Source of the DNA: Chinchilla lanigera
Taxonomy: Eukaryota; Chordata; Mammalia; Rodentia; Chinchillidae
Direction of reading: 5' to 3'
Assembly (NCBI RefSeq): GCF_000276665.1
Contig: NW_004955402.1
Span: forward strand, 510,251 to 574,250
Length of the DNA: 64,000 nucleotides
The position numbers and the translations under genes were made by a program. Positions 22,326-34,305 of this stretch are shown piece after piece. Under the pieces are notes generated by a model that was not told the DNA's origin, ran no database searches, and saw nothing but the letters and a program-made list of their open reading frames with translations. The stretch's first letter is position 1; every line of letters begins with the position of its first letter.

Positions 22326-24879
22326 ATGTCTTCTCTAGTTCTCCCTTTCTCCCTGTCAAACTCTAGTATTTATTTACTCCCTTCCCCCTGGATTCCACAG
22401 GTAGGAACTGACTTATTTACACCCCTGCTCTGCAGCAAGACAAGCGAACTTCTCCAGACAGGGCTGGGACAGAGGGGCAGGTGGGAGAGAGGAGAGGAGA
22501 ACTACAGCCTGAAAGCCTCCTCTGCCGATCACCAAAATGACACTTTGTCCATTTCAACTTGAAAAGGGAAAATAGATTAACAGGTACATGGGAATGAGGA
22601 AACAGACGTGTGAATGCACAAGACCAGCATCACGACTGAGCGAGGGGCCGAGGGCTGGAGGAAAGGACAGAGCGGGATGGGTAAGGGTGCCAAGGGCTCT
22701 CCCGAGCACAGGGCCCCACCATACCCTTGGGACAGACACAGCTGTGCTGTCCATGGCAGAGACGTGCACAGAGGGACTATGGTGGGGACACCAGCTCTAC
22801 GAGCAGCACTCCAGCCCTCTGGACCGCCTGTCTGAGCCTCTGTCTTCTCCCCAAGTGGGTGTGCAGTGAGATGCACAGGCCGCACGAGCACCACCGCAGG
22901 ACACCTGCATACACATTAAGCCAGGGACAGAGCGCAGGAGGGGCTGCAGCTGTCACCTGTGTGATCAGACCCCCAGGAGCGGTGTGGAACCCGCAAGCGG
23001 TCAGCAAGGTGCAGAGGGCGGGAGGAAGAAGTTCTGCTCTTTATATAAGCGGGGAGGAAGGGAAAAATCGAACATCATGTTAGGTCCTGATGAAACCCAC
23101 TCCACAGCTGAACACCATGCGCTTAACCCTGGGCCGTTAGGTTAAAACTTAACACTTTCAATTGCTTTTACAAGTCGATACTGGGTGGGCTTCCCTTTTC
23201 CTTATGCTGACCAAAGCCAGCACCCAGCCAGGGTTCCACCCTGCTCCTGCTAAGCTGGCCCCTCCCCGAGAAAATTCCTTCCCGCCCCAACACGTAGCTC
23301 CAGCCACAGTATCTCCAGCACTGACCAACGGCAAGGGGCTCTCCACATCTGGGAATCTCTCCTGTACAAATGATCTCTCCACGCTTCGCTGTAATCCTGT
23401 TACTATGCTCATGTTGTCATACGAGAAATAACAGCTAAAGATGGCATTTGAATAACTCATCCCAACACCTAAACACAGCTACCTAGAGGAAGAAAGAATT
23501 AATTACTGGCTTGAAGGACACATTAAGACCACCCACTTCTCTTCTCCTTTGCCACCCACCTCCTAAGTGAGTCCTGACCACACTCAGTCCCCTAGCCTAG
23601 AAGTAAACACAGGCATAACTGGTTTCACAGTGCTCGTGGAGACTGTCGCTGAAATTTAAAGGCAGGCTAGCTGCTCCACTATCATCCCTCTCCCTTCTGG
23701 TTCCCATGGAAACAGACCTCTGATCACCAAAAACAGAGTAAAGATAGCATCCTGCCCAGTTTCCCGTGCAACCTGTTTCCATGGGAACTGGAAGAGTGGA
23801 ATGGAGCCTGGGTACCAGGCAGCCTGCAGATCTCCATCCTTGTCAGCTGGAGCCACTGAAAGACAAAGGTCTCAGGGGCCTGCGGGCCTGCAGGTGCTCA
23901 GCCAGAGGGAGTCTCAAAGGGAGGCTGAGCCAGCTGTCAAGCTCTAGACTGCATGCAGCAGGTGGCTCCCTTCTCACACTTCAGCTCAGCCAACCTCAGG
24001 CCCTCAGGTCCCACACCTGGTCGGCTTCCTGAACCAGGATCTCTGGGGGCTGAGGCCAGGACGCCATGGGGTCACAGGCTTCCAAGGGATTGGGTTGCAC
24101 AGCAGTCACAGGAATCTGATGGTCTAGACCACAGAGTTCCAAAGTTTAACGCACATATGAATTCTGCAGGCCCTTGCTGAGCTGCAGATATGGGTCACCA
24201 GGTCTAGGCGGGCCCAAGGTTTTGCCTCCTTCCCTCTCTAGGGGTGCTGAGGCTGCTGGTCCCGAGGCCACACCTGAGTAGTGATCTGTGAACTCAGCGA
24301 GCTTGGCTCCAGTACTGCTCCTCAGACGAGCAGTGCAGACCACAGTCATTTCTGCAAAGCCGCTTGTCCACCTCCAGCCATAGCCGCGAACCCCACCCGG
24401 CCCCTGAAGCAGATGCTGTGGTTCCAGGCTGATGAGGGATTCCAATTGTACCCCAGCTGCCTTTCCTCCACCTGCTTTTCTGTCCCAGAGATAGCTACGT
24501 GGATCACAAGGTAAGACAACATTCAAAATCCATGTACATCATCAGGAATCCACAATCATCCCCTTCAAATCCAATTTCTCTAAGAAAGGCAAAAGCAAAT
24601 GCCACATGTCTGAGGATCGAACTAGTGGTGGAAAGTGTTTAGACAACATTTTTTATAAATATGGACATATTATCAACATAGAATGGAATGGTGCACGTTT
24701 TAAAAGAAATGAAATAGAATTCTGGGCAACTCGAGTTTATTATTTTAAAAATATTAATTCAGTTAACCTTAAAATCCCTAATCTAAAAGAAAATGCAGAG
24801 TAAAAGCCATTTCTAAGTTATCCAAAGTAATATAAAATATCATCTTTTTCTACAGTGAAGCATAAAATAGTTTGGTTTT
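22326..24879. other. Unique sequence, no gene supported
   Basis: GC-moderate, becoming AT-rich after 24540. Overlapping open frames such as 22588-23083 and 24146-24526 (-) are without recognisable domains. I see no repeat family. Confidence 0.5.
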
Positions 24880-25018
24880 TTTGTTTGTTTGTTTGTTTTG
24901 AGACAGGGTCTCACTATGCAATTCAGGCTGGCCTTGAGCTCACTTTGGAGCCCAGGCTGGTCTCGAACTCACAACGATCCTCCTGCCTCAGCCCCCCAAG
25001 TGCTAAACTACTTGTAAG
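24880..25018 (-). repeat. B1 SINE (minus strand)
   Basis: The reverse complement carries 'gaggctgaggcaggaggat'-type sequence and two related copies of 'ctggcctgag' about 29 bp apart ('ggctggccttgagctcactt' and 'caggctggtctcgaactcac' on +). That internal duplication is a rodent B1 hallmark. The T-rich tail is at 24868-24897. The 5' end of B1 is missing. Confidence 0.85.
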
Positions 25019-25054
25019 CCACATAAAAATTCCAGTGTATTTATTCAAAAGCAA

Positions 25055-25685
25055 ATTACTCATCTTTAGCCATCAGGAGAAATGCAAATCAAAACCTCTG
25101 TGATTCCATCCCACCACGTGAAAGGCTATTATCAAATAATAACAGCAATAATAACAACAATAGATGTTGGTGAGGATGCTATACACTGTTTCAGGAATGC
25201 AAATCAGTACAGCCACTGTGGAAGACAACACTGAGGCTCGTCATGAAACTAGAAGAACCATCAATGGCCCAGCTGCAGCTCTGCTGGGTATATACCCAGA
25301 GGAAACAGAGTCAGCACACAAAGGAGACAGACATACCGATGTTTATTGCCACATGATTCACAACAGCCGAACTGATAAATAACATATGGTGTATATACAA
25401 CAGAGCAGTATTCAGCCACAAACAACGAAATCCTGTCATTTTCAGGAAAATGGATGGAACCAGACATCCTGTTGAGCAAAGTCAGACACAGAAAGGCAAG
25501 TGTTGCATGCTTCCACGAACATGCAAAAAATAAAAACCAGATGGTCTGAAAGTAGAAGAGGGACCATCAAGACCTGAGAAGGTAAAGAAAGGGCAGACAT
25601 GACCCATGCACAATACTCGCCATGTGTGGAAAGGTCAGGGACCCTGCGCTGTACATAAGGTCAGATCACGTTATTAAAAAACAAA
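25055..25685 (+). mobile_element. LINE-1 3' end
   Basis: 'aaatgcaaatcaaaacctct', 'gtggaagacaacactgaggc', 'ctgctgggtatatacccaga', 'ttattgccacatgattcaca' and 'gaaaatggatggaaccagac' are successive blocks of the L1 ORF2 end. The frame is interrupted. It appears to end near an A-rich stretch at 25675-25690. Confidence 0.85.
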
Positions 25686-25689
25686 CAAA

Positions 25690-26300
25690 GGCAAGTTTAC
25701 TTGTTCTCCATCTTAGGAAATCTCCACTTTGCTTATAGGGAGCTGTTTCTGTTTGTCTCCTTAAATAAACTATATACTTCATTCAAACTTCATAATACAT
25801 TCATCTTTGAAAATTAAAATGTGAATTTCAACTACAGCATAAACAATTGAATTACCTTACAAACTCACTTGAAAAAATAATCTTCTGATTCTAAAAAATG
25901 CAGAAGGGGAAAATCGATTATTTGATCGGTCAGCAGACAAGTAACAGAGATAGCTCAGCTTTCTGCGCAACCCTGGGGCTGCAGGCAGCTACAGAACACA
26001 TAAGCATGTGGCCTGTGGTGCCCATCTCCACTGCATGGAAGCAGAAATGTGTACAGACATTTATGCACACATGCAGAATGCCATAGGAAAATGCTACCAG
26101 AAAAACAAAGCCATGAGCTAACACTGAGCCCCAAGTGACTTTCAGGTACCCAAGGCACATTCACCAGGGTGGTATGGCAAGAAATAAACCAAGATAAGGA
26201 TTTTGTCACTGTTCAACACACACACACACACAAGTGAAACAGCTGGGTGGAGGATGTCAAAGAAGCATGATCTGTTCAGTGTCCACTAGAAATGATAAAA
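25690..26300. other. Unique AT-rich sequence
   Basis: Nothing recognised except a short CA run at 26216-26232. Confidence 0.5.
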
Positions 26301-26305
26301 ATAAG

Positions 26306-26395
26306 GGGTTGGAAATGTAGCTCAGCAGAACATTTGCCTACCATGCTTGAGGGCCTCGGTTCCATCCCTAGCACCACAAAAACAAACAAAAATGG
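26306..26395 (+). repeat. ID SINE, older subtype
   Basis: 'ggggttggaaatgtagctca' and 'gttccatccctagcaccaca' are ID blocks, but the 3' part ends 'ctagcaccac' rather than 'ctggtacc' as in the copies at 13170 and 30246. That points to a different subfamily. Confidence 0.75.
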
Positions 26396-26524
26396 AAAAA
26401 TAATTGGAAATAAACAGAGACATGCTTCCACTCAGCACTTCTAAAATCTGTTAGTCTGGGAGACCCTCGCCAGAAAATTGGCTGTTGATATTTACTGCGT
26501 ATCTGTGTTGACTCTGTGTTCATA

Positions 26525-26782
26525 TGAAGAAGCAACTTTCCACAAATGGCCAAGTGATAGTTTCACACAGGCCATGAATCTGTCCCAACTCAACTCTGTC
26601 ACAACACCATGAAAACAGGCAGGACCCCAACACATAAGCAAGCAAGTGTGGCCTTGTACCAATAAAACTTTATTGACACAAACAAGGAAAGCAGCCAAGA
26701 GAAACAACACATAGACCAACAGGTGGGGCCATGTTCTGATGAGACTTGACTGACACAAGCCACAGTGTGCCAACCTCCAGAC
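26525..26782 (+). mobile_element. hAT-type DNA transposon fossil
   Basis: The order 'atggccaagtgatag', 'aactcaactctgtcacaaca', 'tgtggccttgtaccaataaa', 'actttattgacacaaacaag' and a terminal 'gtgtgccaacctccag' corresponds to the reverse complement of a common mammalian hAT repeat with ends close to CAGGGGTCGGCAAACT. I am unsure of the family name. It is non-autonomous and inert. Confidence 0.55.
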
Positions 26783-27151
26783 TATGCTACAGTCCTTGTC
26801 ACAGAAATATCCTAGTCAACTATCATTCTCCAGCTCCAGGGAAACGACAAAGAGAAGCTCTTCAAGTCTGCCTTTCTGTTTCCAATCTCCCTGAGGAACC
26901 GACACACGGGCAACACAGGAAACCTTGCATTCACTCACTTGCACAGCAGCCTGGACAGCTGATGCTGACGAGCACCCGACCACTTCTGACGCGCTGTGTG
27001 CTCTACATGTTTGTATATACAGTCTCCATCACTTCACCCTAACAGTGCCAAGGGCAAGACTTTATTTGCATTTTCTGTTAGAATTTTATTCAGCAATAGA
27101 TAAACATGCTAAATATAATGCTCAGGAGTCCTCCCTCCTTTCAAAACATAA

Positions 27152-27365
27152 ATGAGCTGGGTATGGGGCTGCACACCTGTAATCCCAGCACTTGGGAGTT
27201 GGAGGGAAGCCACCCGAGGGAACCCACTTCCTCAAGGAAAGAAAAACCTCCCTGCAGTGATGCTAGTGGGCTGGGAGTGTAGCCCAGTGGTATAGCGCCT
27301 GTCTAGCAAGGCAGAGGCCCTGGGTTCAATCCCAGCATTGCACTCAGTCAATCAATCAATCGATC
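27152..27365 (+). repeat. B1+ID dimer
   Basis: 'gagctgggtatggggctgca', 'cctgtaatcccagcacttgg' (B1 5' part) is followed at 27270 by an ID unit ('gggctgggagtgtagcccag', 'gccctgggttcaatcccag'). A CAAT-type run ends it (27343-27362). Confidence 0.8.
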
Positions 27366-27481
27366 ACAGGACTATTTCTAGGAGTGAAATGTAGTAAATT
27401 TTATTTCCTTTTAAAACTGCTTATTATCTTTTTTTAAAATGTTCTTCAGAATCTTATTACCATTTCAATAAATGAAAAACT

Positions 27482-27626
27482 TTTTTTTCCTGAGACAGGA
27501 TCCTACTATGCTCTGGCTGGCCTTGAACTCACTAGGTACCCCAGGCTAGCCTGGAACTCTCAGTGATCTTCCTGCCTCAGCCTCCTGAGTGCTGGGCTTA
27601 CAGGCAAGTGCCACCAGGCCTAGCTA
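27482..27626 (-). repeat. B1 SINE (minus strand)
   Basis: T-run, 'gagacaggatcctactatgc', two related 'ggctggccttgaactcacta' / 'ggctagcctggaactctcag' blocks, 'ctgcctcagcctcctgagtg', and 'gccaccaggcctagct' (5' end of B1). Full length. Confidence 0.85.
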
Positions 27627-28329
27627 AGAAAAACACCATTTTTATTTATTACTTTTAAAAAAGAATATTGACATTGCACTGTGCTACTATACCTATTCTG
27701 GGTTTTTTTAAAATATTTTAATGCTTTTTACTTTTACCTATGAAAAGGACACAAAGCTTAACACATATAAAAAATTAAAAAAGACTCAATTGTGACGATC
27801 TTTGGAAGAGGAGAGACTTGATTTACCTGCCTACACAGCCCCTAGGAATAGCACATCAGCATGCATGAGCGCCTGGCCCAACCCCCAGCACTCAACAAAA
27901 AGATATCATACAAACCTGATGAAAAAGTAACACGTATCAGCATATCGAACAGTCTGAAGATAATCAGCACTAAGAGAATACAAAGTGCTTAAGAGAAACA
28001 GGGAGGGGCGGGGGCCCAGAGGGCAGAGGCAAGGACATGGCTGAACATCACTGGCCAGGGCAAGAGCTTCCTCCAACAGCTAGAGAACCCAAGGTGTTTC
28101 ATAAACTTATAATCAAAAAGGCTGCAACTAGAAAAATACAAGCATTTATAATATCAAAAACAAAACATTAAAAATAGGCACCATTAGACTTTTTAAAACT
28201 ATAAAACCAAAAACTACACAGCAGTAAGACAGCTCAGTAAAATACTGAAGTGTATGTAAATTACAGAGCACACAGTGAAAAGCTTAAAGAAAACTCTAAA
28301 ACACAAAAAAGAAATGTGACAGAACTTAG
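27627..28329. other. AT-rich sequence, possibly old L1 and an ID remnant
   Basis: A partial ID-like stretch (27845-27905, 'ccaacccccagcactcaac') is possible. The rest is A/T-rich and I cannot assign it. It may be the diverged upstream part of the L1 that follows. Confidence 0.4.
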
Positions 28330-28529
28330 ACAAACTATCATACCAATAACATAAATGGGCTACATTCACCAACTAAAAAAACTTCACAAGAAACAAAATT
28401 CAGCCCATTCTCACCAAACTAGGAACAGATGAGAGCTTCCTCAGTTCACTAAAGAACATCTACAAAAACTACATCCAGCATCAAGCTCCTCTCATCACTG
28501 TACTGGAAGTCCTGGTCAGCTGTGCCAGG

Positions 28530-28886
28530 TAATCTTCATATCAGCTTGACTGGGCTAACACTGCTAGAACAGGGACTGGATCATAGACTCGTAAATGGAT
28601 TAATCCACTGACTTTCACAGCTGAACATGCAGTTAGGAAGAGAAAGCCAGTGAGAGGAGGAGCAGTACAAAGCGCTGCTTTGCAGGACGTGTCTCTCACG
28701 GGTGCTCCTCCTGTGATCTGTGTCTGGGCTGTCATGAAGTGAGACGCTCTGCCCGACCACTCCTTCCCGCCATAACGTGCCTGCTGTGGAGCCAGCCAGC
28801 CATGGACTGAATGCTCTGAAACTGTGAGCCAAGTTAAGTTGCAGAAATTGGGTATTTTCTACCAACAACAGGAGAGCTAACCGACA
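28530..28886 (+). mobile_element. MaLR-like LTR
   Basis: 'aatggattaatccactgact', 'gggctgtcatgaagtgagac', 'agccagccagccatggactg', 'ctctgaaactgtgagccaag' and the terminal 'aacaggagagctaaccgaca' are the ordered blocks of MaLR LTRs. The L1 continues on both sides. Confidence 0.7.
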
Positions 28887-29107
28887 CATGAAAGCAATAA
28901 AACAAGAAAGGGATCAAAGGTAAACTGGTGAAGAAGGAAAAAATACAACTAGCCTGGTAGACAAGAAGATTGTGGAAAACCTTAAGAATCAACAAAACTC
29001 TGGAACTAATAGGGATCTGCAGCTAGACTCCAGGACACAAAGTTAACACACAATAGTCAATAGCTTTCTTACATACCAGGAATGACACTATACCCAATAT
29101 CCACTAC

Positions 29108-29455
29108 TTAAAGGAGAAGGGGTTTATTTTTGGTTCATGCTTCAGTCCATAGCTGGCTGGCCCAGGCAGAACTGGCATGGCAGAAAGGCCTGAGGGATGA
29201 AAGCCACTCACACAATGGCAGTCAGGAAGCAGAGAGCCAGAGTCCCAGTAAGAGACACACCCGCCCCAGGCACACCACCAGTGCATCTCTTCAGAGCAGG
29301 TCCCACTTCCTAGCAGCACACTAGCCACCAGCTCATACATGAACTCACCCAGTGGTGAATACAGTGCTCCCATGATGCACTATCCTTCCAAAAGCCCCAC
29401 CTCAGAGTATGTGAGGCTTTGGGGAGACACTTTAGATCCAAACAATAATAGTGAT
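29108..29455 (-). mobile_element. MaLR-like LTR (minus strand)
   Basis: On + it reads as the reverse of the usual order: 'ggggtttatttttggttcat', 'ccatagctggctggcccagg', 'aaagccactcacacaatggc', 'aggaagcagagagccagagt', and 'aaaagccccacctcagagta', ending with 'actttagatccaaacaa'. The L1 resumes after it. Confidence 0.75.
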
Positions 29456-29545
29456 ATAAACAGTGAAGATTTTTTTCATCAAATAGTGCTACAACAACTG
29501 GTATCCATGTACAAAAACAAAGACCTAAGTCCAGACAGACTACCA

Positions 29546-30008
29546 TGGTTAAGATATGATATGTCCCCACAAAAGGCTCACTGCATTGAAGGCTTGGCTG
29601 CAAGTGTGCTTGGGGAAGCGACTGGCTCACAAGGGCTCTGACTTCATCAGGGGATTAACCCACTGATGATACCATCATCTGACAGCATTGCTGCGATGTG
29701 ATGGAAACAGGAGGTGGGGCCTCCCTGGAAGGAGTGGATCCTGGGGAGGGGACCTTGGGGACACCCTCTGGTCCCGCCCCTTCCTCTCTAGTTCTGTCCA
29801 CACGCTCTGCTTCCTGGCTGTCATGAAGGGAGTAGCTCTGTTCCACGAGGCCCTTCCACCACAGCGCTCTGCCTCACCTCAACCCACAGCCATGGCACCA
29901 GCTGGCCACAGACTGGACCCTCTGTAACCGTGAGTCCAAACACATTCTTCCTCCACGGAGTTGATTTTCTCAGGTGTCTGATCACAGGAATGAAAAGCTG
30001 ACTAACAC
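29546..30008 (+). mobile_element. MaLR-like LTR
   Basis: It starts near 29558 with 'tgatatgtccccacaaaagg', continues with 'cattgaaggcttggctgcaa', 'gggctctgacttcatcaggg', 'gaaacaggaggtggggcctc', 'tggctgtcatgaagggagta', and 'ggccacagactggaccctct', and ends 'aaaagctgactaacacaca'. It lies about 90 bp from an LTR of the opposite orientation. Confidence 0.8.
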
Positions 30009-30245
30009 ACAGGCCTTACACCAGTCACAAAATTAATTTTAAACAGATCACAGACCTGAAGTTAAAATACAAAACTAAAAATCTCCTAGACAGTAACATA
30101 CTAAAAAAAAAAAAAAACTAGCTGACTTCTAGTATGGCAACAGCTTTCTAGATTCAACCCAAAATGCATGATCCAGCAAAAACATGACTGATAGGAGGAA
30201 CTTCATTAGAATTCAAAATTTTGGCTGTATAAAAGACAGTACCCA

Positions 30246-30332
30246 GGGCTGGGGATTTAGCTCAGTGGCACAGCACCTGCCTGGCAAGCGCGAGGTCGTG
30301 AGTTCGATTCCTGGTACCAGAAAAAAATAAAA
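30246..30332 (+). repeat. ID SINE
   Basis: 'gggctggggatttagctcag', 'gcctggcaagcgcgaggtcg', B-box-like 'gagttcgattcc', then 'tggtaccag' and an A-rich tail. Little diverged from the copies at 11883 and 13170, so among the youngest elements here. Confidence 0.9.
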
Positions 30333-30792
30333 CAAAAAATCAAAGACAGTGCCCAGAGTATGAGACCACAAGCCACGCATTGGAAGAAAATATTTTCAAA
30401 AGATGTATCACACTGAAAAAGACTGCTGTCCAAAATATACAAAGAACTCTTAAAACTCAACAATAACAACTCAGTGAAAAGTAAGCCACAGACCTCAAGA
30501 GATACCTCACCAAGGAAGACACACAGATGGCAAATAAGCAAGCAAAAGACACTGCACTTTACACGTGCTCGGAAAAATGCAAATTAAAGCAACAATGAGA
30601 CCCCACGCACCTATTAGAAGGAGCAAAATGGACAACGCTGGCAACACCAAATGCCAGCAAGGCTACGGAAACTCTCACCCCTGCTGGGGGAGCACGAGAT
30701 GGTACAGCCACTAGGGAAAACCATCTAACAGTCTCTCAAAACACTAAACAGACTCTTCACCCACAGGGTAAATATCAGTAACACAACTGATC

Positions 30793-31396
30793 TGTTGGAG
30801 ACCACTACAAGTGGCTCTGAGTAGGATTTAATATTAACCAATTGGCTTTCCATGTTTATTTGTGAACTGTCCGAAGCTTAGGCACCTAGTCTAAAGATGG
30901 GCAGCGGACTCATAGTAAATGAACCTCTATGAGTCACTGGTCACCAGGGATGCTTGTATTGACCTGTGAAATTGAAATGCTTCAAAGGACAAGATAAGGC
31001 CACAGTTGAGGATGTCTGGCTCCAACCCCAACTAACTAAAACAAGATTGTAGCTGCAGGCATTTCACTCCTGGGATGAAGGTCTTCCTGGAGATAACATA
31101 GTTCTCCTAAATTAACATAATGTATTACTTGGAGAAGTCCTTAAAGGGTTTCCCAAGTCTGCTCAGATTCCTGCTTTTCTTGAGTATCTCCCTCCTTTAT
31201 TTGTAAACCAAATAAATGCAGGCTGCCCAGAGAGGTCTTTCTCTAAACTCAGAGAATATTGAAGCTGTAAGGGAGTTAGACCCTCCTGGAGCCCTGAAAT
31301 CATTGCAATTGTCTCTTTTATTTAAGCCTTGGCCATCCACTCACTTAGGAGATTGCAGGCCTGATCAGCCCAAACTAAGGGTTATTTAACCCAATG
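30793..31396 (+). mobile_element. ERV solo LTR with 6-bp target-site duplication
   Basis: It begins TGTTGGAGACC and ends in a short stretch before 31397; CTGATC is found on both sides (30787-30792 and 31397-31402), which fits the 6-bp duplication of many ERVK-type integrations. An AATAAA lies at 31211-31216. The LTR splits L1 sequence that continues on both sides. The 3' end is not a perfect CA, and the superfamily is unsure. No internal viral sequence is present. Confidence 0.6.
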
Positions 31397-32060
31397 CTGA
31401 TCCACCAGTCATGCTCCTAGGTATTCACCAAAGGTTGAAAATTTTTGCCTACACAAAAACCTACACATAGACATCTACAGCAACTTCATTCATATTTGCT
31501 GCATCTTGGAGGCAACCAAGATGTGTTTCTGTGGGAGAACGAATAAATAGGTATATTCAGATAACGGAATGTTGCCTTTCACTAAAAGGAAATGTGCGGT
31601 AAGCCATGACGGTGTGCAGGAACTTTACATGCATATTAATCAGTGAAAGGGCTGCATACTTTACAACTCCAACTATATGATATTCTAGAAAAGATGAACC
31701 ATGAGGTTGCCATTAGCTGGGGTATGGAGGGCCGGATAGTCAGAACACAAGAGGATTTTTAAGGCAATGAAACCACTGTGTGTGACACTATCACCATGGT
31801 GGGTACACACATCATACACTTGCCCAAACCTACGGAGTATATACCCCAAGGTGAGCCACAACGGAAGCCATACATGTTGGGCAACGATGTTTCAATATGG
31901 GCTCACTGGTTGTAACATATGTTCCACTCTGGGTGACAGAACTGACAAAAGCAGGAAGCAGGGACTCAGCATGAGGTGCTGCAAAACTCACTGTAGCTTT
32001 TACTGAACTTTACTATGAGTTTAAAACTGCTCTATAAATAAAGGCTATTTTTTAAATATT

Positions 32061-32486
32061 CAACTCAAAAAGGGCTGTTTTGCTTAATTCAATATAAAAA
32101 CTTTTAAATTATGGATAAAATAAAAGTTTCTAGGAAAATATAATTTATAGTACCAAAATTCACCATATTAAGGCTATATGAACTGACTAACCATCACATG
32201 AAAAATACCCCAGAGACTGTCAAAGAGCTACCCTTCAAAGAGCACCAAACCAGTTTCACCGGGATGGTCAACTACTAGTAACAGCAGTTAAACTTTCCCA
32301 GAACAGCCGGGGAAAAAGAAACTTGTAATTATTACAAAAAGCAAATGTGACATCAATACCAAAGCCTGACAAACAGCAAGCAAACAGTATACAAGGCACT
32401 TTCTATATTCACTACAAAAAGCATGATACAACGTGAACTAAGAGTGTAGCAAGACCAAGTGCAGTTTACTGAGGAAGTATGCATAT
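32061..32486. other. AT-rich unique sequence
   Basis: Nothing recognised. Confidence 0.5.
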
Positions 32487-32910
32487 GCTTGTCTTAGTAG
32501 TACTTTTCTTGTTGCTGAGACAAAATACTTCACACCTGAAGTTAAAGGAGGAAAGCTTTATTTAGCTCACAGTTGTAGAAGTTTCAGTTCAGAGTGGGTT
32601 GGCATGGTAGAAGGGCATTGCAGAGGAGAAACAGTTCATGGCAGGGAGAAGGCAACAAATCAGCAAGAGAAGAAGCAGCAAGCAACAACAGCCCTCTTTC
32701 TGTCCCTTATATTTTGTCCAGACTACCTGCCTTTAGCACTCCACTCACACCCAGGGTGGGGCACCCTTAATCCCAGCAACATAACATGAACCAATCCCAG
32801 CATCACATCCTTGATCCCACCATCACACATTTTAGATCCAGCCACCTCTGAAAAGCCCTACCAGTGACTGCGTGAAGCTTTAGGTGGACATCTAGGCACA
32901 AGCTGTAACA
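32487..32910 (-). mobile_element. MaLR-like LTR (minus strand)
   Basis: 'gaggaaagctttatttagct', 'gttggcatggtagaagggca', 'ggcaacaaatcagcaagaga' and, near the end, 'tagatccagccacctctgaa' followed by 'taggtggacatctaggcaca' reproduce the reverse-order LTR seen at 29108. It is more diverged. Confidence 0.65.
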
Positions 32911-33129
32911 GTTCAGTATCAGAAATTTATTATGATAGCTATGCTCATCACGACTAGTAAAGAAACATCTGGTGAACTACTAAATACAAGATACTGGAAA
33001 CAAGATCCCCCATTACCACCGAATTTTAACACTGGAGAGACTAGCTAATGTGATCTGCTCTGGAAAAAAACGATGTTTTTAAATAGGTAAAATGATGGCT
33101 ATTTGAAAATATTATTGTTGTACACTACA

Positions 33130-33690
33130 AATAAGATCTTATAGCAGCACTGAAAAAGATAGCATCTAGGAATTAAAGACCAGCAACACAAATAATGGGC
33201 ACAAAGGAAAGCATCCAACAGGAAGATACACATGATCTAAGGCAGGAAGGCTCAACCCCACAAAGATGTCGATTTTCCGCGATGTGTGCACTTGTGATCT
33301 GAATTGAAAATATCATTATTTTAAGCCAGACAAGCTTAATTCTAAAGCTAAACTGGAAAAACATAACAAAAAAGTAAAACTAAGAAAACTGGAGGGATAT
33401 GAGCAGTCATCAGACATTAACATATGCCTGATGCTGCCTCAATTATTCCTAGATTAGTTAACAGAATAATGACACAGGCAAACAAATGACAGCACACTCC
33501 TAAACTAGACCAAACACCAAGTGAGGCTTGCGGATGATAAAGCAGCATTTCAAATCCATGAATAAAAGACAAACTGTTCAATAAATGGTATCAGCAGTGG
33601 GAAACAACCTGAGAAAATAAAACTGGATTAATAACATGTTACACAGCAAAATAAATTCCAAGTGGTTAAAAAATTCAAATTCCAAAAGCT
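33130..33690 (+). mobile_element. Old LINE-1 fragment
   Basis: 'aagccagacaagcttaattc', 'taaactggaaaaacataaca' and 'caataaatggtatcagcagt' fit the L1 ORF2 region after the reverse transcriptase. Many changes and stops; it is older than the L1 at 9150. Confidence 0.6.
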
Positions 33691-34184
33691 CTCTCTGGTT
33701 TTACTTTTTTTCAGAAGTAATGGAACACGTGGAGAATTTCTTTGTAACTGTGGCAGAACCTCCTGACTCTAACCCAGAAATCACACGAGGGAAGACAGAC
33801 TGTTCCGCGGTTGCACAAGCACCTTTACCAGTAGAGGACCAGAGGCCGTGCTGCTGAAGCTACCTCACACAGCCGAGGGGAGAGTGCGCGAGCAAGCCTT
33901 GAAATGCTTAGAAAAGTGGCTCACTCACCACATTTGCTACTCTCATCATCGTCTGGGCAGGCGACAATGGAACGACCCATCAGCTGCCCGGTAAGGTGAG
34001 GCTCTGCAACGGAGGCGTCAGCCCCACAGACAGGAGGGAGAGGAGCTGTGCACCCAGGACAAGTCCCTGCCACCTAGGAGTAAGCGCAGAAGGACTGGCC
34101 CCAAGACACAGGAGGAATCCGGATGTCAAGGGAAGAGTCTCTCGCTGAGAGGAACATGTCTACCTTTCACCTAAGCGCCACTAC
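33691..34184. other. Unique sequence
   Basis: Nothing recognised; the short open frame at 33636-33857 lies partly in L1 remnants. Confidence 0.5.
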
Positions 34185-34305
34185 GCCACACTCTGTTAAG
34201 CACTTGGTCTCATTCAACCATGTATAACCTTGTAAAACACATACTGCTGTCCTCATTTTACAGATGAGGACACTGAGCTTAGCTCTAAAGAGCACGGCAG
34301 TTCCA
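34185..34305 (-). repeat. MIR SINE fragment (minus strand)
   Basis: 'cactctgttaagcacttggt' then 'ctcattcaaccatgtataac', then 'cctcattttacagatgagga' and 'cactgag' match the reverse complement of the MIR 3' core region. Confidence 0.75.

Larger units (their letters stand above)
28330..32060 (+). mobile_element. Large LINE-1 copy (L1M-like) carrying five or more insertions
   Basis: L1 ORF2 blocks appear in order: 28390-28529 ('aagaacatctacaaaaacta', 'gtactggaagtcctggtcag'), 28887-29100 ('actccaggacacaaagtt'), 29456-29545 ('tagtgctacaacaactggta'), 30009-30245 ('cagatcacagacctgaagtt'), 30333-30786 ('ccaaaatatacaaagaactc', 'caccaaatgccagcaaggct'), and 31397-31700. The end, 31700-32060, resembles an L1M 3' UTR ('gtgggtacacacatcataca', 'ctgctctataaataaaggct'). 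Between these lie the MaLR LTRs at 28530, 29108 and 29546, the ID at 30246 and the ERV LTR at 30793. Its frames are broken. Confidence 0.8.
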
